From Roridomyces roridus (taxonomy: Eukaryota; Basidiomycota; Agaricomycetes; Agaricales; Mycenaceae), in the NCBI GenBank assembly GCA_029378245.1, contig JARKIF010000007.1, positions 558,001 through 622,000 of the forward strand: a DNA stretch of 64,000 nt. Direction: 5' to 3'. Shown piece by piece: positions 45,178 to 56,787 of this stretch (positions are counted from its first letter, which is position 1; each line of letters starts with the position of its first letter). The position numbers were made by a program, and so were the translations under genes. The notes beneath the pieces are model-generated. The model was given only the letters and a program-made list of their open reading frames with translations, was not told the origin of the DNA and made no database searches.

Positions 45178-46728
45178 ATGCATCCTTGTCTTGATGTTAC
45201 AGAAATGGTAGACCTCATTTTCACGGGGCTGAAGAAATACCGTCCTACCTTGGCCGCTCTGGCCAGGACTTGTCGGGGGTTCCATGAACCAGCTCTGGAT
45301 GTGCTTTGGAGCGAACAAGATACACTACGCCACGTTCTCAAGTGTCTTCCATCCAGCTTGTGGGAGGAGATTCCCGGGAAATTCGGTAAAACCCTTCTGG
45401 TAAGGCTCTGTCTTGGTCAAAGTTCTCCTTTAATGACCCTGCAGCGGATAACTGGGACAATAGAAGCGAAAGATTGGGATAGACCTCTGTCTTTCGCACG
45501 TCGCATCCAGACGCTGTCTCTGGACTTCTGCGACGATAATGAATTGTTTCCGAATGCCACCGTATTCGAAGCGATCAGCGCAAGCTTCCCTCAGGGATAT
45601 TTCTGCCCCAATCTTCGGACATTGCAATGGAGGCCAGACCCACACGCTCTCTTCCCCTTCATTCGTCTATTTCATGGCGACAAACTTGAAGCGGCCACGG
45701 TTCTAGTCTACGCTCTCGACGCATCTCTGCCCTCCGATGCAATCCCTCGCGCTCTCAAAAAGCTCGAGTTTGACTGCGCCGGGCACTACGATTTTACATG
45801 CCGAACCTCCTCCGACATCGTTATGTCCCTCGATCGAATCGAGGAACTCTGCGTACCCAACCTCAATCGAGCGGCCTTCAAACATCTTTCACGACTTGGT
45901 ACGCTCGTATCATTGGAGTTGGTATACGCAGATATCCGATTCTCGGGTTCTCTACTTAACCTAACACAATCCCTCTCCACTCTATTCCCCGCCCTTCGCA
46001 CGCTAAAATTGTCAAACACGTCGCCGGAATTCATTCTCGACTTGCTCAGCATCTTGCCAGCCCATTGCCAGCTGGAGAGTTTCCATGCTGGCATCCAAAC
46101 TTTTGCAAACCATGACCTGGGCGCCGTATACGCCGCTCTACCGACCCGTCTTTCGCCTGTCGCCCTCAGAAAACTGCACATAGTATCGGATTTCAGGGGC
46201 AGGCAATCGCTCGCACATCCCAACGAATTTGCCCCCCTCTGTCTCTTTCAAAACCTCACCCATCTTCGTCTCGAGCCCCCAATGGCGCTCGATGTAGACG
46301 ATGCGATGGCTCTGGATTTTGCTCGGTCCTGGCCGAATTTGATTAGCCTTGTACTGAACTCTGGGCAGCCTTTCAAAACGACGTTAGGCTGCCTCCGTGG
46401 GTTCGCAGAGCATTGCCAGGGATTGAGCCATCTCGGCATCAATTTCGACGCCTCCGTCGTACCCTCGCTTTTGGAGTCGAGGATCTCGCAGAATTCGCTG
46501 ACTGTTCTTAGCGTTGGCCAGGACTCGCCGGTCTATGACCCACAGGCCGTCGGCAGGTTCTTGGCTGTGTTGTTTCCGGGTCTCAGGAAGATAAGTACTT
46601 CATGGTTGATGTGGGACTTGGATTCAGCTGAGGATGAGGACGACGAGAACGACGAGTCTGGGGAAGAGTCTTACAGCATGAGGTGGAGAGAGGTCGAAGC
46701 TTTGTTGCGGATGGGGTCTACTACATAA
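45178..46728 (+). CDS. F-box-like leucine-rich protein
   Basis: A single-exon gene of 516 codons. The start MHPCLDVTEMVDLIFTGL, then LAALARTCRGFHEPALDVLW, is the F-box-like head common in Agaricomycetes, expected to bind Skp1. The rest has leucine-rich strands (VRLCLGQ, RIQTLSLDFCD, LRTLQWRPD, LVSLELVYADIRF, LRTLKLSNTSPEF, LISLVLNSGQPF). An acidic stretch (DLDSAEDEDDENDES) precedes the end EVEALLRMGSTT. It is the intact member of the tandem pair. Its role as an SCF substrate receptor is inferred from the family. Confidence 0.85.
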   Translation: MHPCLDVTEMVDLIFTGLKKYRPTLAALARTCRGFHEPALDVLWSEQDTLRHVLKCLPSSLWEEIPGKFGKTLLVRLCLGQSSPLMTLQRITGTIEAKDWDRPLSFARRIQTLSLDFCDDNELFPNATVFEAISASFPQGYFCPNLRTLQWRPDPHALFPFIRLFHGDKLEAATVLVYALDASLPSDAIPRALKKLEFDCAGHYDFTCRTSSDIVMSLDRIEELCVPNLNRAAFKHLSRLGTLVSLELVYADIRFSGSLLNLTQSLSTLFPALRTLKLSNTSPEFILDLLSILPAHCQLESFHAGIQTFANHDLGAVYAALPTRLSPVALRKLHIVSDFRGRQSLAHPNEFAPLCLFQNLTHLRLEPPMALDVDDAMALDFARSWPNLISLVLNSGQPFKTTLGCLRGFAEHCQGLSHLGINFDASVVPSLLESRISQNSLTVLSVGQDSPVYDPQAVGRFLAVLFPGLRKISTSWLMWDLDSAEDEDDENDESGEESYSMRWREVEALLRMGSTT

Positions 46729-47449
46729 ATGTTGGAGTCTTTAGGCCCGAGCTTCGTGAACAATGGGTGAAAAAGGCGGGGGGCGGACCAGGCCCAGAAT
46801 TTAAGACCTTGGTATGCCATCTCCGTGCGGCACTCCAAAATGAAAGCAGCATGGGTTCTGCAAGGACCGCCGCAGATGATATGGGAACGCAGTTTCTTAG
46901 GCTCATCGCACGGACACTTTCGAATAAAAGCTGGTTGTTCAGAGAAAGAGAGATTGCAAACGAAAGGAAGCCGCAGATCACGCCATCACCGTTTGCAGCT
47001 CTCACTTTGCACCACCTAACCCGCGCTCTGTCCTCTGCTGCCCCAGCCGCTGGCGGGCCCAAACTCTCTCGACGCCACCGGACGTCGCATCTAACGCCTT
47101 TCGACTCCCTTCGTACCGTGACCCGTGTCCGACTTCGCTGGCACCACCTTTCCGCGGTCAAGACTTCCCGTACATTCTGCACTACTTGGGAGCTTTGCTT
47201 TCGCGTCGGGTTTTGGTTTAAAGTACGCCGCTGAACTGTCAAACGCGATTTCCTCTCATTTTCCTCCGCCGACAGACTGCTCGGAAGCCAGCTTCACTGC
47301 AGGGTGCTTTCACACGCAGGCACGTTTGTTTTACTCATGCGTAACTCGTTGCGTGGATCTCACAATCTCACCCCAGAACCAGTTAAAAATTACAGGTGGT
47401 GCGTCTTCTAAAGCTGCACGGTTTCCGCGTTTCTCAATGGCTCCAGGCA
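46729..47449. other. Intergenic region, nothing recognised
   Basis: Probable promoter of the Sec2-like gene. A plus-strand frame runs across it from 46683, but its composition and lack of domains suggest chance. AATGAAAGCAGC(A/G)TGGGT(T/G)CTGCA occurs here near 46840 and also near 36922. Confidence 0.4.
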
Positions 47450-50358
47450 ATGGTAGAAGCCACAAATCCCACCAGCCCCACCCCAAGCATCGCCAATGGG
47501 GCACCACCAAAGAGCCCTTCCTCACACCGGCCGAATGGCTCAGAGGCCGACGCTCAAGAGATGGTCATCAGCTCTTTACGGGCGCAGATACAGGACCTCT
47601 TCTCACAAGTGACGCAACTCAATGGCAAGCTCGTCAAATCTTACGACCGAGTATCAGACCTCGAGGACGACGTCCATGTTGCGTCCCAGCAAGCGCGCCA
47701 GTCCACACTCAAGATCTCCCAGCTTGAGCTCGAGCGGACCCAACACCTCTCAGCCCTCAATACGGGTCTCCTCGTGGAGAAGTCGCATGTTACAGCCGAG
47801 CTGACGCGGTTGATGGAGAAGGCGACGGAGGAGGCGGCTCAACGTGGGCAGGCGGAGAGCGCCAAGGCGGACATTGAGAAAGACTTGGATGATCTTAGCG
47901 CGACGTTGTTTGCGCAGGCCAATACCATGGTGGCAGAGGCCCGTTACGCCCAGTCGTTGATGGAACGCAAGGTTGAGCAAACCGAGGAGGCACTTAAGGG
48001 TGCGGAGGAGATGGTGGGAATAATGCAGCAGCAGATGCAGGCTCTGCAACTCGCAAAGGATGACGCCGAGACAAAGACACGGGATATGCAGGCCGTTATG
48101 GGCAAGGGCAAGTGGGTGGACAGGCGGAGTGGGAGTAGCGGCAGTACTCTGGCCAAAGAGACCCGCTTGTTGAGCTCCCATCTTCCCTACCAGGAGTTCC
48201 TCCTGTTTGTCGCCCATTTGCGCTCCATACACCCGTCTTCGATGACTCCGCCTGCCATAACCACCCTGTTGCCCATGGCTTTTCTGGCACGGCTGTCCTC
48301 TGAGGATTCGTAAGTCCCTCATCTTCACGTCTTACTCTATTCATCCTTTGTCCCAGGGAGCCCACAGTCAGACTTGACCTCGCGCCTTCGCTCAATTGGT
48401 TATCTCGCCGCTCCGTTCTTGCCGCTATCCACACCGGCCAACTCACCATTGAGCCCATGTCTTCCGGTACTCTACTCGCAGAGTCCTCCAGCTCAACGAA
48501 CAGCAATATACCCGGCCTCAACAGTAGCAGCAACAACATATCTTGCGCTCTTTGTGGAACACCAATATTTTCGACCCCGGATAATCCACACACCCACCAA
48601 CGGCCACCCACTCACCCTGCTATGAACAACCATAGCCCAAACAACTCGTGGTCGGCGTCTCTAAAAAAGACGCTGTCATATTCTACTGTAAATGGCGGCT
48701 CACCGACTCCTCCTCCGCGGTCAATGGCCCGGCCAACGGCTCTGACGATGCATGACCATTCTGCTCCGTATCCCCCGCAGATCTACATCTTCCGCATCGC
48801 GATGCCACTGCCACCTCCACAACCCATGAACCCACCAACGCGGACGTCGAGCCCGTCACCATTCTTACCCTCGGTCGGCTCGTCCAAGCCGGCCGTAACA
48901 TCTACCCCGCCGCCGCCGCCGAACAACAGCGCTCTCGGGAACCTCTCGTTAAATTCGCTCACCCAATCCAGTGGCACTCAGTCCACTATATACCCACTGT
49001 GTACGTCAGGATGGTGTCTTGCCCGACTGCGCATGACCTGCTCGCTATGGGCGTTTGTGCGCACGGGTATCGTAGAACGTGTGTGGGAAGAGGAGATTCC
49101 AACTATCCTTCCAGTCCCCGCGCCGAGCAGCCAAGGAGGGGCACCGCCCCCTGTACCACCACGTCGCCGTGGGCTCTGGAGTATGGCGAGCAAACTGGGC
49201 GAGCGCGCTGTTAGCTGGAGTGGCGACGGGAGTAAGGAAAAGGAGAAGAAGGTCGAGGACAAGGTTTTGCCTACTCCTCCTCCTCCTCCTCCTCCGGTAC
49301 ATCCTGTTCTTGCCACTCCATCGCGGCCAACGACGCCTGCACCTGCACCTCCGTTGCCGAAGAGGAGCGAAGGTCGAGCACGCCGGGGTAGCGTAGCTGT
49401 TTCAATGCCAATGCCGCCACCGCCACTTCCACCACGGGATGTCCACAGGTTGGACTCGTCCTCGAATACACCTACGCCGCTCGCTACCCCTGCAGTCGAG
49501 CTGCCAAATCCTCATCCAGAGCCCAACGTTCTCTCTGTCGCCATCCCCGAAGAAGCGGAACCTCAGCCAGAGCCCGCCCCCGTTTCTCCTGTTAAAGCAA
49601 TCAAGGCGGAGGAAGTCAAGGCCAAGAGATTTTCGGCTCACCAGGTTCCGCTGCCTGATTCGCGGCCGGGTACACCCGCATCACCGGCTGAAATTCACCA
49701 TGTTGTTCCGGCGGCGACGGCTGGGACGGCACCACCTCCACTTCCTCGGCGTGCGGCTGCACGGCGGCCTGTACCTCCTCCGCCAGAAGTTCCAGCAGCA
49801 GCGGTGGCTGTGAGCGTACCGGCCACTGTCGCAGAAGAGCCGGTTGTTGCCCTTCCTGCTGTTGTGGAAGAGCCTGTTGTTGCTCTTCCTGCTGTCGCTG
49901 AAGAGTCGGTTGTTGTCCCTCCTGCTGCTGAAGAGTCGGTTGTTGCCCCTCTTGTTTCCGCGGAGGAACCCACTGTTGCGACTGCAGAGGAGCCCACTCC
50001 TGCGCTGCCCGCAGAGGAGAGTCCCAAAGGAGACGACAACGGCGCTGAAGAGGCCAAGCCTGAACCGGAAACGACCGGCGAGGACGTCTTGTTTTCGGAA
50101 ACGGAAGAACTGGAGAGAGCAGAGGGTCCGCAGGACGAGAAGACGATTACGATGACGGACAGTCCTCGCGTGGACTCGCCGGTGCCAAAGGAGGTGCCGT
50201 CTGACAACGAGGAAAAGGTCGAGGAAAAGAAGGCTGAAGACGAGGAAGGCCATGAAGCGTACGTTGGGGAGGTGACATGGGAGGAGCGGACGTGGAAAGA
50301 GCTCGTCCGTTTGCGGGAGGAAATGTTCTGGGCTAGAATTGGGGCTCTTCGAGCGTAA
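47450..50358 (+). CDS. SEC2: Sec2-type guanine-nucleotide exchange factor for a secretory Rab
   Basis: It would activate the Sec4/Rab8-type GTPase on secretory vesicles for polarised exocytosis. ATG 47450 is the first ATG in frame. Residues about 30-215 form a long coiled coil with the Sec2 signature DDLSATLFAQANTMVAEARY and EEMVGIMQQQMQALQ. An intron at about 48309-48357 joins RLSSED to SEPTVRLDLAPSLNW. A CALCGTPIF pair and TIYPLCTSGWCLARLRMTC followed by LWAFVRTGIVERVW form the C-terminal cysteine region of fungal homologues. Proline-rich and EEPVVALPAV-type repeats (49830-50020) make a disordered stretch. The end, VTWEERTWKELVRLREEMFW, is family-typical. The gene symbol follows family identity only. 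Confidence 0.85.
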
Positions 50359-50498
50359 AAATCGCTATGATATCTATTAAACAGCTCATCTTATTATTCG
50401 CATTATTCTATTGTAGAGAGCTTAGGAATGGAAATCTTTTCGTATTCTGTTTTGGGCGACTTCGGACTTGGCGGCGCTGCTTATTTAACTTTGGAAGC

Positions 50499-51777
50499 AT
50501 GGACCAATCGACGTCCTTTTCCGCAGAGTCCTACTTTGCTACTCAGCCGGCGCCGCCAACACTCGCGCAGGACATTGAAGGCGTAAAGGAGTTTGTAGCC
50601 CGTCAAGCAGCGAACAACCGAAGGGTGGTCCTCGTAACTGTGAGTCATAATCCTGCAATCCGAACTCATCGCTCAGTTTCGACTTGCAGAGCGGCGGGAC
50701 GACGGTGCCATTGGAGCTCAATGTGTGAGATGAACACGGTCCAGACCATCTCATGCTGAAGCGCTCTTACAGTGTGCGCTTCCTGGACAACTTTAGTGCT
50801 GGAACCCGTGGTGCCACCTCGGCCGAGTACTTCCTCAAAGCGGGCTATGCGGTCATCTTCATGCATAGGCAGTTCAGTTTGCAGCCATTCAGCAGGCACT
50901 ACTCCCACTCGACCAACCCTTTCCTTGACTTTCTCGCTATTGATGGCGACGGGGCCGACACGGAGGAGGTGGGCATCACACCCGATAAACGGGCGGACGC
51001 GGAGCTCTTCGGGGTGCTGAAGGAGTACAAGCGCGTGCAAGCCCTCGGCGCGTTGCATACCCTCGAATTCGTCACGGTCAACGACTACCTCTGGCTCCTG
51101 CGAGCCGTCTCGCAAGAATTGTCCGTTCTTCGACGTCGGGCGATGTACTACCTCGCCGCAGCTGTGTCGGATTTCTTCTTACCCCGACAGAAGATGGTGC
51201 GTCAATTGCTGCTAGCAAGGAATTCGGATTCTTATTGTGAGGTTTTCAGTCGGAGCACAAGATCCAATCTGGCAAAGGGAGCTTGCATATCGAGATGGAT
51301 CAAGTACCCAAGGTCCTCAAACCCATGGTAGAGGAATGGACTCGCGATGGGTACATCGTATCGTTCAAGGTACCGTCTCTTCTCTTCTTTGCATACATAT
51401 GCTAAACTTGTGCTTCTCAGCTCGAGACAGACGACGGTCTTCTCATACCCAAGGCACGCGCGGCGCTCGAACGATACGGACACCAAGTCGTCATCGGGAA
51501 CGAGCTTCACACTCGCAAGTATCAGGTCGTGTTTGTGGAGCGTAAGCGCAAGCCGCTGCCCCCGCTGCCTCCTGGTGTGGACGATGATGAAGCTGGCGAC
51601 GCTCCGGCACCTCCCCCAAAGTCGCCACAACTGGAAAGCATGACCTTTGCCGAGTCTTGGATCCGCATCCCCGCTACGCCTGCGGTAGGAAATGTGAAGG
51701 AGATTGAAGAGGACATTATCGCCGAGCTGGTGAGGCGGCATGATGCATGGATTGAATCCACACCTGCTGAGATATAG
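50499..51777 (+). CDS. CAB2: Phosphopantothenate-cysteine ligase
   Basis: The second committed step of coenzyme A synthesis, joining 4-phosphopantothenate and cysteine. ATG 50499 starts [18 protein letters not shown] joins across an intron to [11 protein letters not shown], then [20 protein letters not shown]; this is the conserved nucleotide/substrate region. [14 protein letters not shown] is the other signature. The next exon gives SEHKIQSG and [12 protein letters not shown], and the last [19 protein letters not shown]. An inserted Pro/Asp-rich segment ([13 protein letters not shown]) precedes the final helix. Four introns of about 45-60 nt all rejoin conserved residues. Length is about 350 residues. 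Confidence 0.93.
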
Positions 51778-52024
51778 TAACAATAATTACGAATGTATGT
51801 GTACTTGATAAACCGTTTTTTAATAGCGAGTCGTGATCATGATTCCGCAGAGCATAGTACAAGTAGTGGTAGGTACATTCATACATAAAAGTCCAGTCCA
51901 GTCCGAAAGATGCAAAAGATAAGGAACAGAGTCTGTGCAAGGGATTAGACATAGGTATAGATACAGACCAAAGCGCTCAGCGAAATCGCCAAATATTTAC
52001 AAAGAAGAAAAGGGTAAGTCAGTG

Positions 52025-54666
52025 TCATGAACCGGGACTGCGGCTCCCGCTCGCGCTGTTGTGTCGCACGCTGAAATAGTCGGGACCCTCGGGCGAGCGA
52101 CCGCGCAAGTACGCGCTATGACGCCCGCTACCAATGCCCGTCATGGGTGTTGAATTCATATCCTCGTCCACGCCTCCGACGTCTGGTATGAGCGGAAGAT
52201 TCACGCTGAGCACCCGACTGTGCCTCCCAGATTCGGGAACCTGCTGCTGAGACTGCTCGGGGACGAGGAAAGGTGTAGGCGAGGAAGGGAGGATGTCCAC
52301 CAGCTGAGGAGGCGGAGGGGGCGAAGGCGCGAGTTCTTTCGAATCCCGATACGTCCCATCCTCGCCGACCAACTGCGAAGTCCGATCGGTGCTGACCGTA
52401 TGCAGCGACTGCTTGTACGCCGTGAATCGCCTTTGCCGCAGCTCGTCTTCCGTAGGCATCCCGTCATCGCCACGCTTCGTGAGCGGGAACCCTCCAAGCG
52501 CGATAGCCAGATCCTTGGTCTTTGCATCACGCACGCTTAAATCGTTGTCCGCCTCGCGCCGCAAGCTACGCCGAACAAGCAGCCACCTCACCCCGAAGAG
52601 CAAGACACACAGCGCTGCAAAGCTCCCCAACCCAATAAGCACGTCGATACCGACATTTTGCTTGTGGCCGCCTGAATCGGTGGTGACAGGTTGTCCCGTG
52701 TCGCCAAGGGGCTGATTTAAAACCCGTACGCGGTGGAATTCCTCCATCGCAATGGTCGCGTTCGTCAGCGCCATGAGGCCAAGGAACGGCATCAGCTGCG
52801 CATCCGCAGCTGATGGTCCCGGGAACGTGCCATTATCAAAGGGCTGGTCGTAGGCTAGCACGGTATATGTGTTCCTGAGGAACGGGACGCCCAGAATCCT
52901 AGCAAGTCGAGAGGGTAAGTCGCGTTTCTTGGGGAAAAAAGACACGCACATATCACCAATGGGCGAATTCGGGCTGCTGAGTTGCGCATCCGCCAGATTC
53001 TGTATCATGCCGATGCAGAAATCAGGACTGGTCGACGTGGATGGCGGATCTGTTGTCAAATCCAGTGGGTGGACCGGAATTTCCCCCCGAGAATCCAGAG
53101 TCACCGTCAGATTTAATGGGGTTGTGCATGGAACGTAATCTGGTCGCTCGTCATTTCACGCATTTGAAGTACGGGTAAAGGAAACTCACACATATTGTCC
53201 GAGGCGCGCTGGATCCCGATGGCCCCATAGATAGCATCTGCTACGGCCGTTGTTGTGAGGATCAAAGGAGTCCCTGTATCGAGCGAAGCACTGGGGAACG
53301 CGCCCCCGCTTGCACCCCGGCCCAATTGAATGGGAATCCGCGTATTGTTCGTGTAGACCGTGATGGCACGGACAGCGACTTTCCAAAAGTAACCCCTGTC
53401 AGTCGGGTCGTAGAGCGCGTCGTACTCGACCAGCGACGGGTCCGGGACCACCGAGGGTGGGTGTTGTCCAATCCCCAGTACCGAAGGCACCGTTGAGCTG
53501 CCTGGTCGCTCGAGAGTGATGGAGATGAAGCGCGCGGATGGAGCGGCAGAGACGGGGGTGATGGAGAAGAGGTTGGAGGCCAATATGGCACCGTCTGGGG
53601 TGTTGCCCACCTGTGGCCGGATCTCGCGCCTTATTATGGAGTCGTCGGGCAGCGCGAGACCCAGAACACCGGAGAACTGAGGAGTCAATGGCTCAGACTG
53701 TACAAAGTCCGCGGCAGCTGCAGGATGACATTAGAAGGTGTGGCTAGCAAAGTGAGAGAGCGCACCCAGAGCCTGGTTGCTTATGCTAAAGTTGCCAATC
53801 GTCACCGTGTCCCAAAAGACAGGGCCTGAAACGTTCCCCATTAAATATTGGATGTTGAAGTCCTTTCCAGTTGGGATCGCCTCTGAAGGGTCATAGAGCG
53901 GCACTGATCCGCATGAGCACGACGTCGAAGCGATCCACAAGTCCGACGATCCCGTGTCGACCTGAAGAGAGAAATTTTGGGCGTTGGGGCCGGATCCCAC
54001 GAGAACGGGGAGGGAATAGATTCTGGACAGAATAGTCGGTCAGTACCGAGCGCATCACAGCCACCCCCGCACCCCGCATTCCTCAAAGTTTAGAGGAAGC
54101 TCCAAGGAAGCTCGCCTATTCGGCCGCTCCATCCACACAAATGTCGCGTGCGGCCCGTGTAACACACAAAGGACACTCACACATCGTATGGTCCGTTCTC
54201 AGAGTACTCGAGTGCTAGGACGACACCGTTAGGGTCGCCGTTGCCTGGAATGTCTACCGGCAGATCTCGCCGCAGTGAAGAGGCGTCGAAGCGCGGGGTA
54301 GCCCTCCCCTTTCCTTTGCTGGTCACCATTCCTTCTGTCCGGAGCCAAGGTGGAGGTATAGCAGGTCCCTCGTGGATGTGCGGGTCAGACGCAGACTGCG
54401 AGCCCTGGAGGAGGACAGAGGCAGGGCGTGAGGGAGGACGGGAACGGGAACGGGAACGGAGGACGAGAGAGGGAATTGAATAAATGTGGGAGGCGCGGGC
54501 AAAGATGCCCTTGAGCGATCAAAAGGCCGCAAACGGAAACTGACAATCACGCCAAGTCTGAATTGCAGTGAGAACAGAAAATTGGAATGTGTACAGTGTC
54601 CGAAAAACAAACAAGAGGGAAGAGGAAGAAGGGAAGAAGGAAGTTACATAAGAAGGCGGGAAACAT
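52025..54666 (-). CDS. Membrane-anchored pepsin-like aspartic protease
   Basis: An A1-family protease with a cytosolic tail. The first catalytic site is LQVDTGSSDLWIAS (about 53960) and the second SLDTGTPLILTT (about 53280). After the catalytic domain a hydrophobic segment (GIDVLIGLGSFAALCVLLFG, about 52640-52600) is followed by a roughly 180-residue tail rich in Ser, Pro and Arg. The N-terminal exon ending ENGPYDV is clear from ATG 54330. A signal peptide is found only if an exon at 54666-54595 (MFPAFLCNFLLPFFLFPLV) is spliced over about 190 nt to GSQSASDPH; this join is in frame but unproven. The protease domain would face the lumen or outside. Convergent with the CoA gene, 247 bp apart. 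Confidence 0.82.
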
Positions 54667-55365
54667 TGTCAGTTTGTTTTTACGTCTTTCCCGCAGAGGA
54701 GGTCGTGTGGCGGAGCGTGCTTGGGTGTGATTCGTGAAGCTGGACAGAAACATGCGAGACATGCCGGTCATGCGACACCGTAGTCTTTTTTTTTTTTTTT
54801 TTTTTTTTTTTGGAGCGTTTGATAATGCATATAAGTCTGCAGAAGCATTCTTGTACACATCCGCTGGTGTCACTGGAAAAAGATAAACCAGTATATAAGC
54901 CGGGAAAGTAAGCCGCTCAGGAGGAAATGCCTTTATGCACGGTCTAACCAGTGTGGGACTCCTGCATGTGTGTGTGTTATCCAATACCTTCTCTTAATGG
55001 CAGAATACCCACTAAAACCCCCCGTACTTTAATCCAATCATCCGGCAGTGAATCTTCATCCAGCAGAATCCCACTTCAGGTGTTCAGAACTACCTGTTTA
55101 TGGAAGCTCATTGTACCAAATTTTCTTTTGTCGGTGAGTATCCGGTCTCAACGGAACATCCCCGAGCGTCAAAGTCAATAAAACGTGAAGAGCAGCATCC
55201 CGTACTTCAGGGCCGGTCCAATTTTATATCTCGGAATGCTTACCACGGCGAGGCTTCAACCTGACTGGTGATGTCTACCGCCCTGCGGCCTCATCAACCC
55301 AGGGTTTCGGGAGGAAAACGCGAGTATGTCGGCGCCGGGAAATTCGGGGCGTCGACAAGGCGTCG
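54667..55365. other. Intergenic region with a long T tract
   Basis: It separates the divergent protease and Nudix genes. A run of about 26 T (54786-54811) may be a replication-slippage tract or the poly(A) end of a decayed minus-strand retrocopy; no duplication flanks it. No gene is supported. Confidence 0.5.
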
Positions 55366-56428
55366 ATGGAACACGAGGAAGAAAAATTAGAGCAGCATCA
55401 AGCGGCTGATGGGCAATCAAATCAAGACTTTTCCATGACCGTCATCCCCACCGACGCACTCGCGTGCCTGTCCTCTTCTTCGCAAGAAACGATCCTCAGA
55501 CTCGCAGCTCACGCCTGGGACCCTCCCGATCTGTCCGTCAGTCATCCCGTCCCTTGAAGTCCGGAGAAACTGATTCCTGTGCGTACAGGTCCGCCTTCCC
55601 GAAATCTAGACTCGCCGCGGTCCTCATTTTGCTCTACGAAGAATTCGGCGAGCTCCGTGTGTTATTGACGACGCGGTCTAAAGCTCTACGTACGCATGCC
55701 GGACAAACTGCGCTCCCTGGTGGCAGGGCCGATGAATCCGACATAGATGTGGTCCAGACTGCCGTGCGTGCCACAATTCCTTCTTGACGGAATCTTTCAT
55801 TGAAATGTCTGCCAGTTGCGTGAAGCACACGAAGAAGTGGCCCTCCCTCTCTCCTCGCCGCATATCCACACCGTCGCCACTCTCGAGCCTTTCATCTCGC
55901 TACACAGGCTCGTCGTGACGCCCATAATCGCGTTATTGACAGACCCCACGCTCATCTCCACCCTCCGTGCCTCCCAGGACGAAGTCTCTCTCATCTTCAG
56001 CCACCCGCTGGAAGCCATTCTCGATCCGTCCATCTTACTCAAAGAGACGCTCGCCGCTGCTGGAACCGAGGATTGGATCTACGAAACCGAACTGCACGTA
56101 TGTCAGCACGCCTCTGCTGCGCTCGGACTGAACACTAATCTCGCTTCCACGCAGAGTACAACGGATTCGGTCGTCGCTGCTCTAGGCGACGCCACCTACC
56201 GAATGCATCGTTTCCGCAGCACGGCGTCCCCTGTAAAGGGGTTAACAGCAGACATTTTGGTTAGTTCTGTCTGTGAAACTGCAACGAGTTAACCCTAATT
56301 TCTCATAGATGCATGTCGCCGAGGTTGCTTTTGGACGCCCGCCTGTTTACGAGAGATGGGCGGAGGGTCAACCCCGAGGGTTCGCGACATATTTCAAGCT
56401 GCTTGGACTTCCGCAGTCAGAGAATTAA
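55366..56428 (+). CDS. Nudix hydrolase, CoA-diphosphatase type
   Basis: It would hydrolyse nucleoside diphosphate-linked compounds; similarity to peroxisomal/mitochondrial CoA diphosphatases (Pcd1/NUDT7-8) is suggested by LRVLLTTRSKALRTHAGQTALPGG. The Nudix box GGRADESDIDVVQTA|LREAHEEVAL is restored by an intron at about 55762-55814. The first ATG is 55366; ATG 55435 (MTVIPTDALACL) is an equally likely start. The remaining exons give STTDSVVAALGDATYRMHRF, SPVKGLTADIL and MHVAEVAFGRPPVYERW, ending LGLPQSEN at 56428. No clear peroxisomal targeting signal is at the C-terminus. Confidence 0.88.
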
Positions 56429-56787
56429 TTGTCCGCTCTTAGATGGCTTACATTGTAAAGCTCTAATATTGTAGAAGAAATACCGTTCGGCATCCGAATC
56501 GCACCAATATAGACACTTGCCTTGTCGTTTCTGCGGTTCGCCTTCGACACGAAAAATCGAGCGGACCTATGTACCGCGAAAGGCATTAAATAATAATGAA
56601 AACTCGTAACAAAGAGGGAATTTCAGATTTCGCGCAATCCAGGATCCTGGCGCTCATTCCACCCGCAGATTCCGATCTAACCATTACTAGTACTCAAGTA
56701 TCGTCACTTGGACAGTCCAGTCACGTTAGCGAAGTCACATGATCGCTCGTCCTTTGGCCAGAGCCATCATCATCCAACCTTCGAGCA

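Noticed and set aside
46683..47234. Plus-strand 183-codon frame after the F-box/LRR gene
   Set aside because: It starts inside the preceding gene in another frame and looks random in composition.
49681..50253. Ser/Gly/Thr-rich minus-strand frames of 170-190 codons
   Set aside because: Antisense of the repetitive Pro/Glu/Val region of the Sec2-like gene.
54787..54811. Poly(A) tail of a retrocopy
   Set aside because: No target duplication or homologous coding sequence was seen next to the T run; kept only as a homopolymer.
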